A stretch of DNA of 64,000 nt from Neelides folsomi (lineage: Eukaryota > Arthropoda > Collembola > Neelipleona > Neelidae), in assembly GCA_034687125.1 (NCBI GenBank), contig JAQGBZ010000202.1:1-64000 (forward strand), in the 5' to 3' direction. Under the pieces are notes generated by a model. The model was not told the DNA's origin. It worked only from the letters and a program-made list of their open reading frames with translations, and ran no database searches. Made by a program: the position numbers and the translations under genes. Position 1 is the first letter of the stretch, and every line of letters begins with the position of its first letter. Shown in pieces: positions 38,537-52,500 of this stretch.

Positions 38537-41500
38537 ATGTACGAGCCCTCAATCGGTCCTTTCGGGGACCGAGGAGGTGGATCTCCAAGTTCAAGATTAG
38601 AACATTCAAGTGATAGGTGAGAAATATATATAAAAATAATATTATTTTAAAGCTTCAATATATTCTATATTCATTAAAATTAACATGAAACTTAATTTCA
38701 GGCATCCGAGGCAATTGCTGGAGAGTTTAAATCTTCTTAGACAGAGCCATGAACTATGTGATGTCGTGCTCAATGTTGGGTCTAGGGAGCCAATCTACGC
38801 CCATAGGTAAATCATAATTTCAAATTATGTCAAACCGATTAAATATTAATATAAAGTTTATAAAAAAATATGTAAAATGGATCGATGAAGTAGAATTATT
38901 TATCAATCAAGAAAAAAGCTTTGTGAATCATTCACTAGTTTTCTTTTTCTTAAAATTGTTATTACGTTTACGTGTAATAAAATACAAACTATACATGTAT
39001 TTATAAATATTCTTTTGAAATTGCAGAGTCGTTTTGTCAGCATGCAGCCATTACTTTCGGGCCATGTTTACCGGGGAGCTTGCAGAGTCTCGTCAAACTG
39101 AAATTACTATCCGGGATATTGATGAACATGCAATGGGTCTTCTCATTGAATTTTGTTACACTTCGAAAGTAGTCATAGACGAAACAAATGTTCAGACGCT
39201 TTTACCAGCAGGTAATTAACCAATATTTATAAATTCTTTCAGTATTTATTGTAATTATTCACTTTTCAAGTATAGACTAATTACATACATAATTTATTTT
39301 CTATATTATTCACTACCAGATTATATAGCTGACTTTAAATAATGGGTTTATATTGATTGAAAATTAATTTTTTAATGCATTTATCAGCTTGCCTGCTTCA
39401 GTTGGATGAAATTCAAGAGAAATGCTGCGAGTTTCTCAAAAGGCAGCTTGACCCGTCTAACTGTCTTGGGATTAGGGCGTTTGCTGACACGCACTCTTGT
39501 AGAGAACTCCTTCGGATCGCGGATATGTTTACTCAACACAACTTCCAAGAAGTTATGACATCAGAAGAGTTTCTCCTTCTTCCAGTCAACCAACTCATCG
39601 ATATCATTTCGAGCGATGAGTTGAATGTTCGATCAGAAGAACAAGTCTTTCTTGCAGTCATGGCATGGGTTAAATTTAACGTCTCGGAACGTCGCTCGTG
39701 TCTTCCTCAAGTTCTCCAAAATGTTCGTCTGCCTCTTCTAAGTCCCAAGTTTCTCGTTGGAACTGTCGGCTCTGACTTGCTCATTAAGAGTGATGAAGCG
39801 TGTCGAGATCTTATTGATGAAGCCAAAAATTATTTATTGGTATTTACAACATTTATCTTGAGAAATGGAATTACATTATCCAATTAAAATCTAATCATTT
39901 AATTACTTTATTTTAAATAGTTACCTCAAGAGCGTCCTTTAATGCAAGGTCCACGAACGAAACCGAGGAAGCCGATTAGGAGAGGAGAAGTACTTTTTGC
40001 CGGTATGGAACTTTAGAAAATGCCACTCATTTTGCTTATTTTAAATAATTAATTTAATAAATTTTTATGAATATTTTTTAAATTTTTGATAGTCGGAGGT
40101 TGGTGTAGCGGAGATGCAATTGCCTCAGTCGAACGCTATGATCCTCAAACTGGAGAATGGAGAATGGTGGCTGCAATGAGCAAGGTGAAAATATAACTTT
40201 ATTTCACAAATGATATACCTAAAATTGTTACAATTAGAATCATTAACCTTTGGTTATTTCTGAAATCTTAATAATTATACATTTTAACAGAGACGCTGTG
40301 GAGTTGGTGTGGCTGTATTAGCAGATTTACTTTACGCGTAAGTTGTTTATATAAATATTAATATAGATATTAATATATTCATATTCAGTCATCTTAAATT
40401 TTAAGTTATTGAATAATTTAATTTTTAGTGTTGGAGGACATGACGGTCAAGCATATCTCAATAGCATTGAAAGATACGATCCTCAAACTAATCAATGGTC
40501 TTCCGATGTGGCACCCACAACATCTTGTAGAACTTCAGTAGGAGTTGCTGTTTTAGAGGGTTTTCTATACGCGTAAGAATAAATTTTTATAATGTTTTCA
40601 TTAGTGTTTTTAAAGATTAAAGTTAACAATCTAATGACTTTCTCAATTCATAGTGTCGGCGGACAAGATGGTGTTCAATGTCTAAATCAAGTTGAAAGGT
40701 ATGTTACGCATAATCATCAAATGACCATGAAGATGAATTAGTTATTTAAATATATAAAAATTCTTCAATTATTGATAAATTGACTCATTATATTTAGATA
40801 TGACCCCAAAGAAAATAAATGGAGTCGGGTAGCTTCAATGGGAACGAGGAGATTAGGTTCGAAAATTTTAAAATTGGATTCATACAATATTTTAAAATTA
40901 ATATTTATAGTGTATGAATATTAATTGTGTTAATTAAAAGTATTTCTAACTTTCTTTGTATACATTTAGGTGTTGCTGTTGCAATATTAGGTGGATACCT
41001 TTATAGCATTGGAGGATCTGACGGGCAATGTCCTTTAAATACAGGTATAATAATTAATAACTTTAATTTATTAAATCTCTAGTTAATCTTGTACGATCGA
41101 TGATCTCACTAATGACTATTATGTAATGATCAAAGATTTTGGGTAATTGCTCAAATGTGATTGATGTGAATTGTTGTAATTAATCATTTTCAGTTGAGCG
41201 ATACGACCCTAGACAAAATAAATGGGTTGCGGTTGCTCCAATGTCAACGAGAAGAAAGCATTTGGGCTGTGCCGTGTACAACAATTTAATATATGCTGTT
41301 GGAGGTCGAGATGATTGTATGGAACTTTCTAGTGCAGAGCGCTATAACCCACTCACAAATTCATGGAGCCCGTAAGTTTTTTTTATTATTATTTGAGTAT
41401 TGGAATTTATTATAGTATTAAATACAGTTGTATTTAGCTGTGATTGATGTTTTTGATTGTTATTTTTAATTATAGGATAGTCGCAATGAACTCAAGAAGA

Positions 41501-42227
41501 AGTGGGGTAAGAATCAATTTTTTAAACTTTTAATTTAACATTCCTTAGTAGTTGTTTTAACCAAGTTTTTACTTATTGTTAGGTATAATGTAATATTAAA
41601 GCATTGAGTTTTGTATTTTAAGCTAGTTTTATTCTTTGGTGTACAAATATGGATTATATGTATTTAATCAAACTTTTCACTTCAATGCTCTGTTAAACTC
41701 CTATGAATTGAAGTATTCAAGATATCCGACTTCATTTTGTTTAAACATTGATGGAACCAAAATCAATATTGATATCATTTATTATTTATAAATTTTAGGT
41801 TGGACTAGCTGTCGTGAATGGACAACTATACGCGTGAGCTTATAATTACTTATATACTTTATTTCACTTATTTATTTAATAAAAATGAATGATTTATTCA
41901 TAAACGGACTTGTTTATTAATTTATTAGCGTTGGAGGTTTTGATGGAACGACATATTTGAAAACTATAGAAGTCTATGATCCCGATACGAATCAATGGAA
42001 AGCCTGCGGTTCTATGAATTATCGAAGGTAAATAAATTTAGTATTCATGCATTTCATGTGACCTTAATTCAATTTAGGGTTACTTTTGATAATTAAAGCA
42101 TGAAAGGAAATTCTATATCACCTTATGATGCATCATGATGTTTTAAATAATCAATGTGTAAATGTATAGGCTTGGTGGCGGCGTTGGAGTCATGAAAATT
42201 CCTTCAGCAGAATCCACGTTTTGGTGA
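38537..42227 (+). CDS. KLHL20: Kelch-like protein 20 (diablo), CUL3 ubiquitin-ligase adaptor
   Basis: Sixteen exons: 38537-38616, 38702-38806, 39027-39211, 39388-39839, 39921-40002, 40093-40184, 40291-40337, 40429-40572, 40654-40698, 40798-40856, 40970-41044, 41194-41371, 41476-41506, 41799-41833, 41929-42027, 42170-42227. They total 1767 nt, or 588 residues (human KLHL20 has 609). The BTB domain spans about 30-140 ([29 protein letters not shown]). The BACK domain includes [20 protein letters not shown]. Six Kelch repeats (about 301-588) each carry a GG-x-D/W block and a YDP...W block; the last ends [10 protein letters not shown] and the protein ends TFW. The BTB/BACK part binds CUL3 and the propeller recruits substrates for ubiquitination. 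Introns are small (about 60-290 bp) and exons as short as 31 nt. The shortness of the N-terminus against human is the only difference of note. Confidence 0.95.
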
Positions 42228-45116
42228 AAATGCGAAACATCATCATTATTGCAGACTTTGAAGAATCAGAATCTCAATTTCAAAATTTCTTACAATGTCT
42301 GTCCTGTTGTCGTGTAGCGTAATTGATTTTTTATATACAGTAGAATTTAGTCATTAGAGCATTCTCAACAAGCTTGTTTATAAACATGTGAAAATAGTAT
42401 TAAAATTCATGCTTTAAATATGTTCAATAGGAATAAGTTGATATTAAAATTATACTTATTGTTGTATTTATACCTACTTGTTTATGTTGTAAATGTTTTA
42501 AATTAATGTATTCAATTATTTATTATTTACGATTGTAAACTATGCATGTTATATATTTTTGGTTAGTTAAACAAAAGTTATAGTCAACCTCGATTAACAT
42601 TTTAGACGCAAGTTATAATGAATTGTTAAAAAATATAAGAACACGTATATTAAAGATTGTTATTATCTATAAGATTTACAAATATTTATCAATTTAATTT
42701 TTTTATTCATTTATAAACATTTACATGTTAAATTAATGTTTGATTCGGACTTATTTATTCATCTTGTATTATGAATATAAATCGTTTTTTATAGTTTATG
42801 TTAATTAAACTAATGAAATATAATTATGGAGTAAGTAAATATGAATAATTTAATTTAAGTACGACTTTTAATTAAAATTGTCTCTATACATTAAGTTTTC
42901 TCAAATATTTATAAAATCGTGCTATGTATAAGACTAATGCTAATGAATACTTCAGTTTAATGCCCATTTCTATTTAATTGTTAATTTAGTTTTAAGTTTC
43001 CTTTTATGATTACTTTATTCCTTCGTGAGTTGTGTGTTATGCATGAAATTAAAAAAAGCACATTGTGCACACGATGCATTCTATTTATGTTTATCAACCA
43101 GTATCGATTTATTTGAATATTAGCTTCATATTCCATTTTGAATTTCTATTTTATTTCATATGCATTGATGAATCGGCCTTTTCATAGCAAATAAAAATTG
43201 GAGATTACTTTCAATTGTTTTTATTTACATTATTCTTGAAAACGAAATAATGTTCATTAAATATGAGGTATATTGAATTGAACCAAATATTTAATTGTTA
43301 AATGTATGGTATGTAATATGTAAAATATTGTATGAGAATGCTGTGTGTACATATTGTGAACAAGATTATCGTCTTAATGTAAAATGTATGCCGCCTGTTA
43401 CACCATTTATCCTTCCTTAAACCTGTGCAAATTGGGAGTTATTTCCCTCAACTATTCAACACAAAATAAATGCATTCAAACATATTTATTGAAATAAAGA
43501 TCGTTAGATAATGTTTCTTTCACATTGTCTTTAACAATAAGTACTTGTATACAAAGTAGAATAAAAGTAGAATAATAATAATAATGAATATATTCTAAGT
43601 ACTTACATATATATATATATGTATGTTGGCTCAAAAGTTTTTATAAAATACACGTTACATACGCAATGAATACATATAATATTGATTTATTTGTTAACTA
43701 TTTTCACCTTGGTCGAAGTTTATGGCATGTTAATATCATTCCCCTTTGCTTACTAAACTATTCCCACCGAGTCAATCTGATAAAAAAGAATATTTGGTGG
43801 ATTCTGCGAATCTCTCTGATCCATCGTAAGTAGGATAAATACCAGTGTATTTGTGACTATTAACACTGCTACATAGTACATATAGTACGAGTATTATTAT
43901 AGCACGTACCATTTACACATTCATAGTACTTATAATATATATAATATAGTGTGATTTTTTAAAAGAATGTAAAGTATACGTTAGTGTTCAGTAAGCTATA
44001 TCAATACTCGGAAAGCTCTTGATAAGAGAAAGATGTGAAGAAAATGGGTCTCTCAAGAGACAAAGGAGATTAAATAGATTAAACCCCGAGCTCGGATGAT
44101 GTAGGAATAAAAAAGGGGAGAGTATTACACTCGGGGCTCCCTACGTGAGAATGGGAAGATTTCTTTTCCTTTGCTCTGGGGGAGATGAAGGGGATTTGGG
44201 ATAATTATTATTAGCCAAATAAAGACTCCCTTTTCTCCTCAAAACGAGTGAAAAGTGAGAAGGTAGATAATGGAGTTTATCTATTGTTAGAACCTATTTA
44301 TTCCTCTCCCTCAAACCTCAACATTCCTTGAAAGTAAAAAGCGGAAATGTGTTTGACAGTTCTTTTTCCTTTTATCATTCTAACTATCCCTTTTTACATT
44401 CCAACACTTGAATGTTGAACGGTTGAAGTGAATTTCACTCAACACATGGGATATTTTAAATTATGGATGCGTGTTGAGATGTTGAACATGGCAGAATAGG
44501 ATTCAAAATAATTGAATACTAACTTTGGTATAATAAGTGTCAACTTGTAGAGTACATAACATGATTCAATAATAAACATTAATAACAATTTTTATAGACT
44601 TCTTACAGTTACACAAACACTTGTTTAATAAAATTTGTTAAACTTAATTATTTAGTAAGGAATATAACTGAATTTTTTATTTAATATATTGAATTGAAGC
44701 ATATCGCAATTACAAATAGGTCTATATAATTAGTGCATAATATACAAATATTTAGATATTTTTTTGCTGAGAGATTTGTATATTTTAGAAACGCAAGCAC
44801 ACCATTTCTTAATGCTTTCTTTAATCCTAAGACACGAGAAATTGGATTAAGAACATGAAGGAAATCGCCTTCTTTCAAGTATTGATTTTTAGATCCATAC
44901 ACATGGAATATTTTGAATCAACTTCATTAATTTATTTCAATTCAATGGTAAATAAGAACTCATTGATAAGTGCATTTACAGTAAACAAGCAGCAACAGAA
45001 ATTGCCTCGTATTGATTCTAGTCTTTGGCCAGTTTGGCAATTTTAGCATGTAAAATATTCGTTTTATTATGAATATGACTAAATTGTTTGGTTTGACCAG
45101 AACTTACACTCCAAGT
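42228..45116. other. KLHL20 3' region and AT-rich intergenic sequence
   Basis: The first about 1.2 kb is likely KLHL20 3' untranslated sequence (AATAAA-type signals near 43191 and 43466). Beyond that I see no gene. There is a short TA-repeat near 43607-43620. Confidence 0.45.
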
Positions 45117-46577
45117 CAGTAGCGTAGCGCCAGGGAGATCCGAGGAGGAGAGCTCTCCGGGCAGGACGGTCAGAGGGTCGTACCTCGAACCCATTTTACA
45201 CTAGATATAATTGACTTTTGATCAGTAGTGCAATAATTAGTAATGAAATTACTTCGTAATGACACGAATAAAATGAAATATTGTATACGCTTAAATAATT
45301 CTATGTATTGATACTTGATACGAATAATGCTAGAGTTTAATAAAAATATTAACAACATATTTGTTAAACTGGGATATTACGCCATCTGCGCATTATAATT
45401 GAATCTTAAGAAATGCCACGAATTTAAAAACGAGTGTATTGCATCATCTCATATTTCATTTATTCGTGAAAAAAGAAAACTTAAACATCATCTAAATCAA
45501 ATTTAGTAAATATACTTTAATATAAAATCAAAAAATATAAATAAAGTTAAATTGATTAATTCGGATTAGTTCGGGATTTGATGTTCGAAAAAGTCGAAAT
45601 ATTAAAAAAAACACGAATTGGTGAAAGCGCGCCAGATTTTGAAATGACGAATATTAAAAAATTTGAAGTTAACTTATTTAATGAATTGCTAGACAATTTA
45701 ATTTCAGAAATGAATAGTTAATAATTTTCATTTCTTTGGTGTCGAAAATTATGTCAAATGTCAATGATTGAATTGGATAAATCTGTTAAAGATATCAATT
45801 TAGTTTGGAAATTAATTCTTTAAAATCAAGCTTGATCATCTTAAAAATGATGAAAAAATTGAAAATTTGGGTTATTTGGATATTTTAATATTATTACATT
45901 CTACCGATCTTGTTAGTTCATTCGAAAACATTGATATAGCCCTCAGAATATTTTTGACATTGCCAGTAACAGTAGCTTCTAATGAGCGTTCGAATTCCAA
46001 ATTAAAACCAATTAAAAATTATCTGCGATCTAAAATATGTCAGGAGAGACTGTCAAATTTATCAATCGAGCAGGATATTGTGAAAAACATAGATTTTGAC
46101 GATATAATTAAAGTTTGTTTCTTTGAAAGTACGGAGGATCGCTTTAAATAAATAGTTTTATCGAATAAAATTAGGGTTATATATTTATCGAAGTTATTCT
46201 ATTATTAATTTTAAATTTCTTTAAAACACTAATTTATGTCTAATTAATAAATTAATTATATTTATTTCGTTTAAATAAAATAAGTGTTATTTGCTAAATA
46301 TATCAAATTTGTGTAAATTGTTTAGAATTTGTATTTAATTTTATTCTAAAAGCACTGAATTTTAATAAAAATGGTAATTTATTTGCATTTTAAATTGACA
46401 ATTTATTTCTTTACTTATTTTTAATTTCATTTCATTTTCATGTAGATGATTTGCAAATCTAAATTACATTAAATAAAACAATTTGTATATTAATTAAATA
46501 AGAATTAGTAGGTGCCTGAGCCAGGGCCGTACCAGCTCTCTTTCCTCCTGGCCTGACGACCTCGCGCTACGGCTCTG
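45117..46577 (+). mobile_element. Degenerate hAT-superfamily DNA transposon, 1461 bp, with intact ends
   Basis: An exact 8-bp target-site duplication CTCCAAGT flanks it (45109-45116 and 46578-46585). The left end CAGTAGCGTAGCGCCAGG is an imperfect inverted match to the right end (reverse complement CAGAGCCGTAGCGCGAGG). Inside, 45867-46151 (+) encodes a piece of a hAT transposase C-terminal dimerisation domain (LTLPVTVASNERSNSKLK, IKNYLRSKICQERLSNL). The sequence upstream of it (about 45590-45860) has several in-frame stops among transposase-like fragments. The zinc-finger and catalytic N-terminal parts are missing. Eight-bp duplications and this C-terminal motif are diagnostic of hAT elements. 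The element is dead: internally deleted and mutated. Confidence 0.9.
45867..46151 (+). pseudogene. hAT transposase C-terminal fragment
   Basis: An open frame of 94 codons without its own ATG. The segment NIDIALRIFLTLPVTVASNE followed by RSNSKLKPIKNYLRS matches the hAT dimerisation region of zinc-finger MYM-type and related transposases. Upstream coding sequence is interrupted by stops, so no full transposase can be made. Confidence 0.85.
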
Positions 46578-49500
46578 CTCCAAGTCACGAATGAACTTTT
46601 CAAATGCATGAATTAGAAAATAATGATCGTCTAGTTTTCTCCAGTGTCATGATTGACTGACTGTATCTAATTATTATTTAACCATTCTCTGCGCCTTTTA
46701 ATGGTAGCTGTCTCCACTCTCATTATCTCTTCACATACCTCCAATGCACGAGGGAAGGAAATGAGCGGATAAAAGAATCGTCAATATTTAAAATGTAACC
46801 ACTTGAGAATAGAAATAATAAAGGTTGATTTTGAGCCAAAAACTCAAGTTCTTCTTCATTCCAATACCAACATGTTCGTGTGAGGTGCGGAAGATGTGTT
46901 GGGAGAGGCATAGGCGGTAATGTTGTGTGTGTGTGTTGGGGGGAAGGAATTCGGTCTGATTCGACTCCTTTCCAGGGAGAAACGAGGTAAAAGGTTTTCA
47001 TTGTCCCTTCCCCGCACCACTCTAACAAGGAATCTCAACGTGGGTGGTTGGAAGATCTTCTCCAAGGAACCGGAAGTCGAGAGCGTTCATATTTCCCCCA
47101 AAATTCCTCTTCCCTCAAAAGGTAATTTATTCATACATTTTTAAAACGAAGTTTAACAATGTTGGCTGTAGGGCAATTTACGATAATAGTTCTTTGAGTA
47201 TCGACCCTTTATGACTCCTATCTCTTCCTTTTAAATGAGGAAATTAAACATTTAAAGGATCATTTCTTTTAAATGTTGATTCTTCTTTTTATTGACTTGA
47301 CTCACTATGCACTCTGAGTAAGTGTTTTGAGTGGGACCAATGTTATAGTTGAGCATAGCCATACGAGAGTAGATCTATCGAACTAAAAATAACCGAACTG
47401 AGGTTGTGCGTAGAAATTTTGACACATGCTGACGCAACTGACATTTAATTTTCTTTATAGAATTTTTGGGTTGTTACATCAGCTAGCATCAATAGATTAC
47501 CCGAAATTTTCAAAATGTGACATAATAAAATTTTCCTTATATAGAAATTTTCAAAATTGGTTTTTAAAACTCCAATACATACATAAATATGGTAGATATA
47601 ATTTACATCGCATTATATTAGTATCTACAGATAATTCTAAAAATGAATGTATTTAGAATGTATGATACTGATATTGTAGCAAATTGGAAAGAAAGATTTA
47701 GCTATTTCTGAAAACATTTAATGATTTGATGCCTTGGGTTATATTGTTCAGAAAGTTGAGATACATGGAGAATGGACACGTTGAATATGTTCAATCTCCT
47801 TAATAATACGAATTTTGTTAAAAGTTGAGGTTATTCGCCCCTTTGTTCAATATTTCACAACATACACAACATACATGGAGAATAGGAAATGAGTCCTGCT
47901 CATTATTTTTGTAGTCAGATTGCTCAAGTGTGACAAGGGCTGAAGTTCCAAATTAACTCATTTTGTTCCTCCGAGGCATCTAAACTCAATGTTTCTAATC
48001 CATCCAACAGGAGAGTCCTCAGCCGCAGCTTTTACCTTTCCGGAGTTCACCCATGTGGAGGTAAGCAGAAACATAACAAGTTTGCCCAAACTTTCTCCCA
48101 CTAATGTAACACTGACGTCGTTGGGAGGCATTTGGGAAATGAGAATTGAGGTATTTTGGGTCCAAAAAGGTCCTTCGTGTTTATTCATATCTTTCTAAAT
48201 AGGAACCCTCTTAGAAATAAGTTTTGGACAAGTTTACGTAATGGTTTAATTAAAGGAGAAAGCTTTTGGAAACTTACCTGAGGAATCCAACGATTCTTTA
48301 TTTAAGAACATTTTAAATGCAAACTTGTATAAACATTATTATTTCCTTATGCATATGGCACACTGTACATATACAATAATATCTATCTATCCTACATTAT
48401 GTTGTATTTATTTTCTTATGGTACTTTTCTTATTTATTAATAAAAACTTAATGCAAGTCTTAAAGTTTTAATTTGAAATTTGTCTTAATTACACACGAGT
48501 AATTATAATCTTACATTGAAACAAATTGTAATTACGACTTTCAAGAAGTATTTAGTTTCATGTCTAGTTAATTTGTTTTCCAATTCATTCCTTTAACCTT
48601 ATTAGACAGCTCTTGATTATTGAATAGCCTTAATGAAGATGAGACTCTTGTAAATTTTTAATTTTCCCTATCCATCTCTCTCTCGAGGCTGATGAAAATG
48701 GTAATAGAAGCAAGGGAGAAAACAAGCAGCGGTGGTTCTAAATTGCAAATGAGAATTGCACAAGGGGAGCAATTTCCCCTTCATTTCTCTTCTCGTGAGT
48801 GAAACCTGGGGAGGTTTCCGAAGAGTCCAAATGGCTCTCCAAGAGAGTGAACGGAAGAAAGTCAATTTTATTTAATCCGCCATCCACCATATCAATCTCT
48901 CCATACTTCATATCCTTCTTCAACATCTCCTCCACATCCAATTGATACAAATGGGGTAATATCATATTGTACTTTCCTTCGTGACACATCGGCAAACCGA
49001 AGATATCCATCAATGTACTATAAAATAGACTTTGAGGGGCAGGAAAGAGAATTACTATCATATTAGCTAGACTACATAATACAATTCAATTTTTATTCGG
49101 AGAATAAAAGTTACAAGGAGACATTTTCTCGGGTTCAATTGTCGGGTCTAAGGCGAGTAACAAGGTTGATCCTATAATAAATAGAGATCCAAATGTGAGA
49201 AGGAAATGAGATTTTCCCTTTTTCTTCCCAATTTTCTCTCCCACTTGGATGCATGTAGTAGGATCTAGGAAACTCCACATAGATAATAATATCTTCCAAT
49301 ATCAAGTCTCTCTTTAAGAGTTGTACACAATATCAACACTGTAAGCACTGTGTATCCGCTTGGTCGATTTTATCCACAGCATAGTGTGGTGAAAGACGTA
49401 AAAAGATATAATCTATCACTCGTCCGGATATATTTATATTTATGTTGCTGTATTATTTATGAAGTGGTTAAGATCATTTCTAAAGGGTATACTAGTACAG

Positions 49501-52500
49501 TCCAGATTATCAGTTGTATGTAGAGTATAAGGTACATATAGTATATGTAGTATGCATATTATGCAACTTGAAAATGTCCAGTGGTAATTGTATACATAAT
49601 GCATTGGTATACATAAATATAGTAGTTATCTTAGGTAATGCTGGTAATGGTAATAGTAAGAGTATTTTTTGAGTGGCATTGAGAGCGCTATGTGTGAAAC
49701 TGCGGTTGGGAGTATTCTTTATGTACACAACAACCAATGTGTGTATGTGGAATGAAAAGGGAAATGTCAGAGTTCATCAATGTTCATTCCCAACTTTGTG
49801 GCTCTAAAAGAGTGAGTTTCGGTATGAGAGCATAAAATAATATGGATGAATTGGAGTGATGAGTCGTGTCAGTTGGGAGTTAAAAGACGCTTAGGAATAA
49901 GATGGCTCTTCACGTTCATGGGATAAACGAAGTTTTCATGCTCAGCTCGCAAGTTGCCAACGTGGATCCATCTCCTCATTAATTTTTCACCTCCCATTCA
50001 TTGGGATATTCAAGAGCTCTTGAATATTTCTCCCGTTTATCCACTAATCAATTGCTCAAATGCTTCATAAATCTGCTTCTATTTATGGCAAGCTTTTCGA
50101 GTTTCCACCATTACTCACCACATTTATTTGAATTGGAAAAACAAGCATTCAACATTTTAACTGATTCATCTAAAATGAAAAATTATATAGTTTTTAAAGC
50201 TAAACTGATTTTATCATAAGTATTTATATAACGGAATAAATACAAAGCACAATGTACCTGCTTGTATGATATACATAATATAATATTTTTAAGAAATCTT
50301 TAATACACATCATCAGAAATTTAAATACATAAATTATTTGAATTGGTCATAATTGTCAAAATGAAGTGGAATTAAAGATGATAATTAAATAAGAGTTAGA
50401 ATTCCAAATCCATAAATTATATCTTTAGGTTGAGTAAACTTTGAAAGTGGAGGAGACCGGATGGAAATAATTTCCATTTCATCATTCAATCTGTCTTGAA
50501 TGAGTGAAAATTTTAATGAGTCTCGAAACTCGGAAAGTTAATATTCCGCTTATATTCACCATTTTCTCTTCATCTCCTTCTACCCAGACAAATAAAGGTT
50601 TTAATAGACTTTAAATGGTGAAAGCCCGGAGAAAGCCAAATTATGTAAAAATACTCGTTTTCATTTATAAAAATATTGAATCATTTTTTACCTTTAAAAT
50701 AAAATATTACATAATATGGTACGTATACGCTTTCATGTTATCTTTGTTACATTATATGTTAAACAAACTCTATATTGTAATTTATTATTCACCCCCTGCA
50801 CAATCAGCTAAGGAAATGAGGTGAACATATCCTTTAAATTACCTTTTGCTTCAGCTCCACGTTTTATAAATCCTAGCCGAGGAATTTACAAATTGAAGAT
50901 TAAGCGATTGCCCGTATGCTGGTAATTATTTACATGAGCCGAAATGCCTGCAAAGAAGAGATAAACAATGTCTTTGCTTTAATGAAAACACGAAACAAAA
51001 TATTTACTCTACCTTAACATCTAGGATGCAGTATGTTGAAGGTGTACATTACTTAAATACAAATTCACGTTTCGGTAGATGTAATATTTCTACAAGTTTG
51101 TGCTTACCACCAGTTTTGGTATTTATCGTTCGCTGGGCTGGGTTTAATTATGTATAACAACTTGTTTTGTCAAATGTAATAATTGTCTTTAAAATTTATA
51201 TACAATACTCTATCAAATAAAAAAATTCCGATCAAAACAAACTGTGAGAGCTTCACTAATATAAATTTAAATCAGAATATAACATTGTAGGTATAGTGCA
51301 GTGTTATTACAAAAATGTTAGCTCATGCGGCACAAAACGGTTGACTTATACGGTTGACTAATATTTTTAGTCCCCCATCAATGAGACAGACGATAATATA
51401 CGTATTTGTCAAAGTATAAATATAAGTAGTATATCTTGAACCATATTTATAATATACAATACATTATGCTTCATATCCTTCTTTAGAATCATCGTTTAAC
51501 GTAGTTTAAAGTAATTTATATCTTATTTGTACCATATACCATAATGTATACTTTCCCTACATCAATTTTATACGTTTTGTATGAAACTTCCTTTTTTGTA
51601 AAATGAAGTAAATGAATTTTCCTTTCTTCTGAACATAACAATGACTGTCAAGATTGTGATCAGACCTTTTTTCATCCTCGACCCGAATCGTATTAGAATT
51701 TTGAAATTAGGATCACGCGGGGCTTTGAAAGGAAGAATGATCGGGTGCTCTTTGGCGTCTCCCGGCGTCCCGAGGATATTTTTGAGCCTTGTGGTAACCA
51801 AGCGGGGAATTGCTCCTCTTAAACCCTCGTCCGAATCTCCATCTGACCTCTCCTTTTGGGACAACTCCAAATCTTGCAAAATATGGGCAAAGACTTCCGG
51901 AGAATCTCAAAAGGTTCTAAAATATGATGCCCTCAAAGGTTCTAGACATCAAAGTAAACACATTCCCTAAACTTTCCAGAAAAATATTGGCCAAAGCATA
52001 TTGGTCATTCAAATTCATTTTATTATTAGATTAATATTAAAATCGATATTCAAGATACCCTAATTAAATTTTAATTATGTGGATCTCTATTGTCCTTTAC
52101 ATTCATTATATTTGTTATGAAGTTCTAAAGAAATATTGGGTATTTAAAAGTTTAAACTAATTTTAGCCCAAAGGATTATTAATCATCGCTTTCTCATTTT
52201 TTTTAATTGGGAGAAAATTGAGAAAAAGTTTTGCAATTATTTAATGCTAAAAAAATTGAAAAGTTTATGAAAAACTTTTTAAGCTTGAATTACCGCTTGA
52301 TTTAAATTACTTCACTATCGGTTTAATTATGAGTATGAGGGAGTAAATAACTCACAATTTATATGTTAGTAATTTTAAAAAGTAATAATTAACAATTGGC
52401 TAAAACTGTATAACATTTTCATGTAAAAGTTTTATTTAATGAAAATTTCAGCATCATAGCTAATTGCGAGTACTTATTATATATAAAATACTGAATGCGA

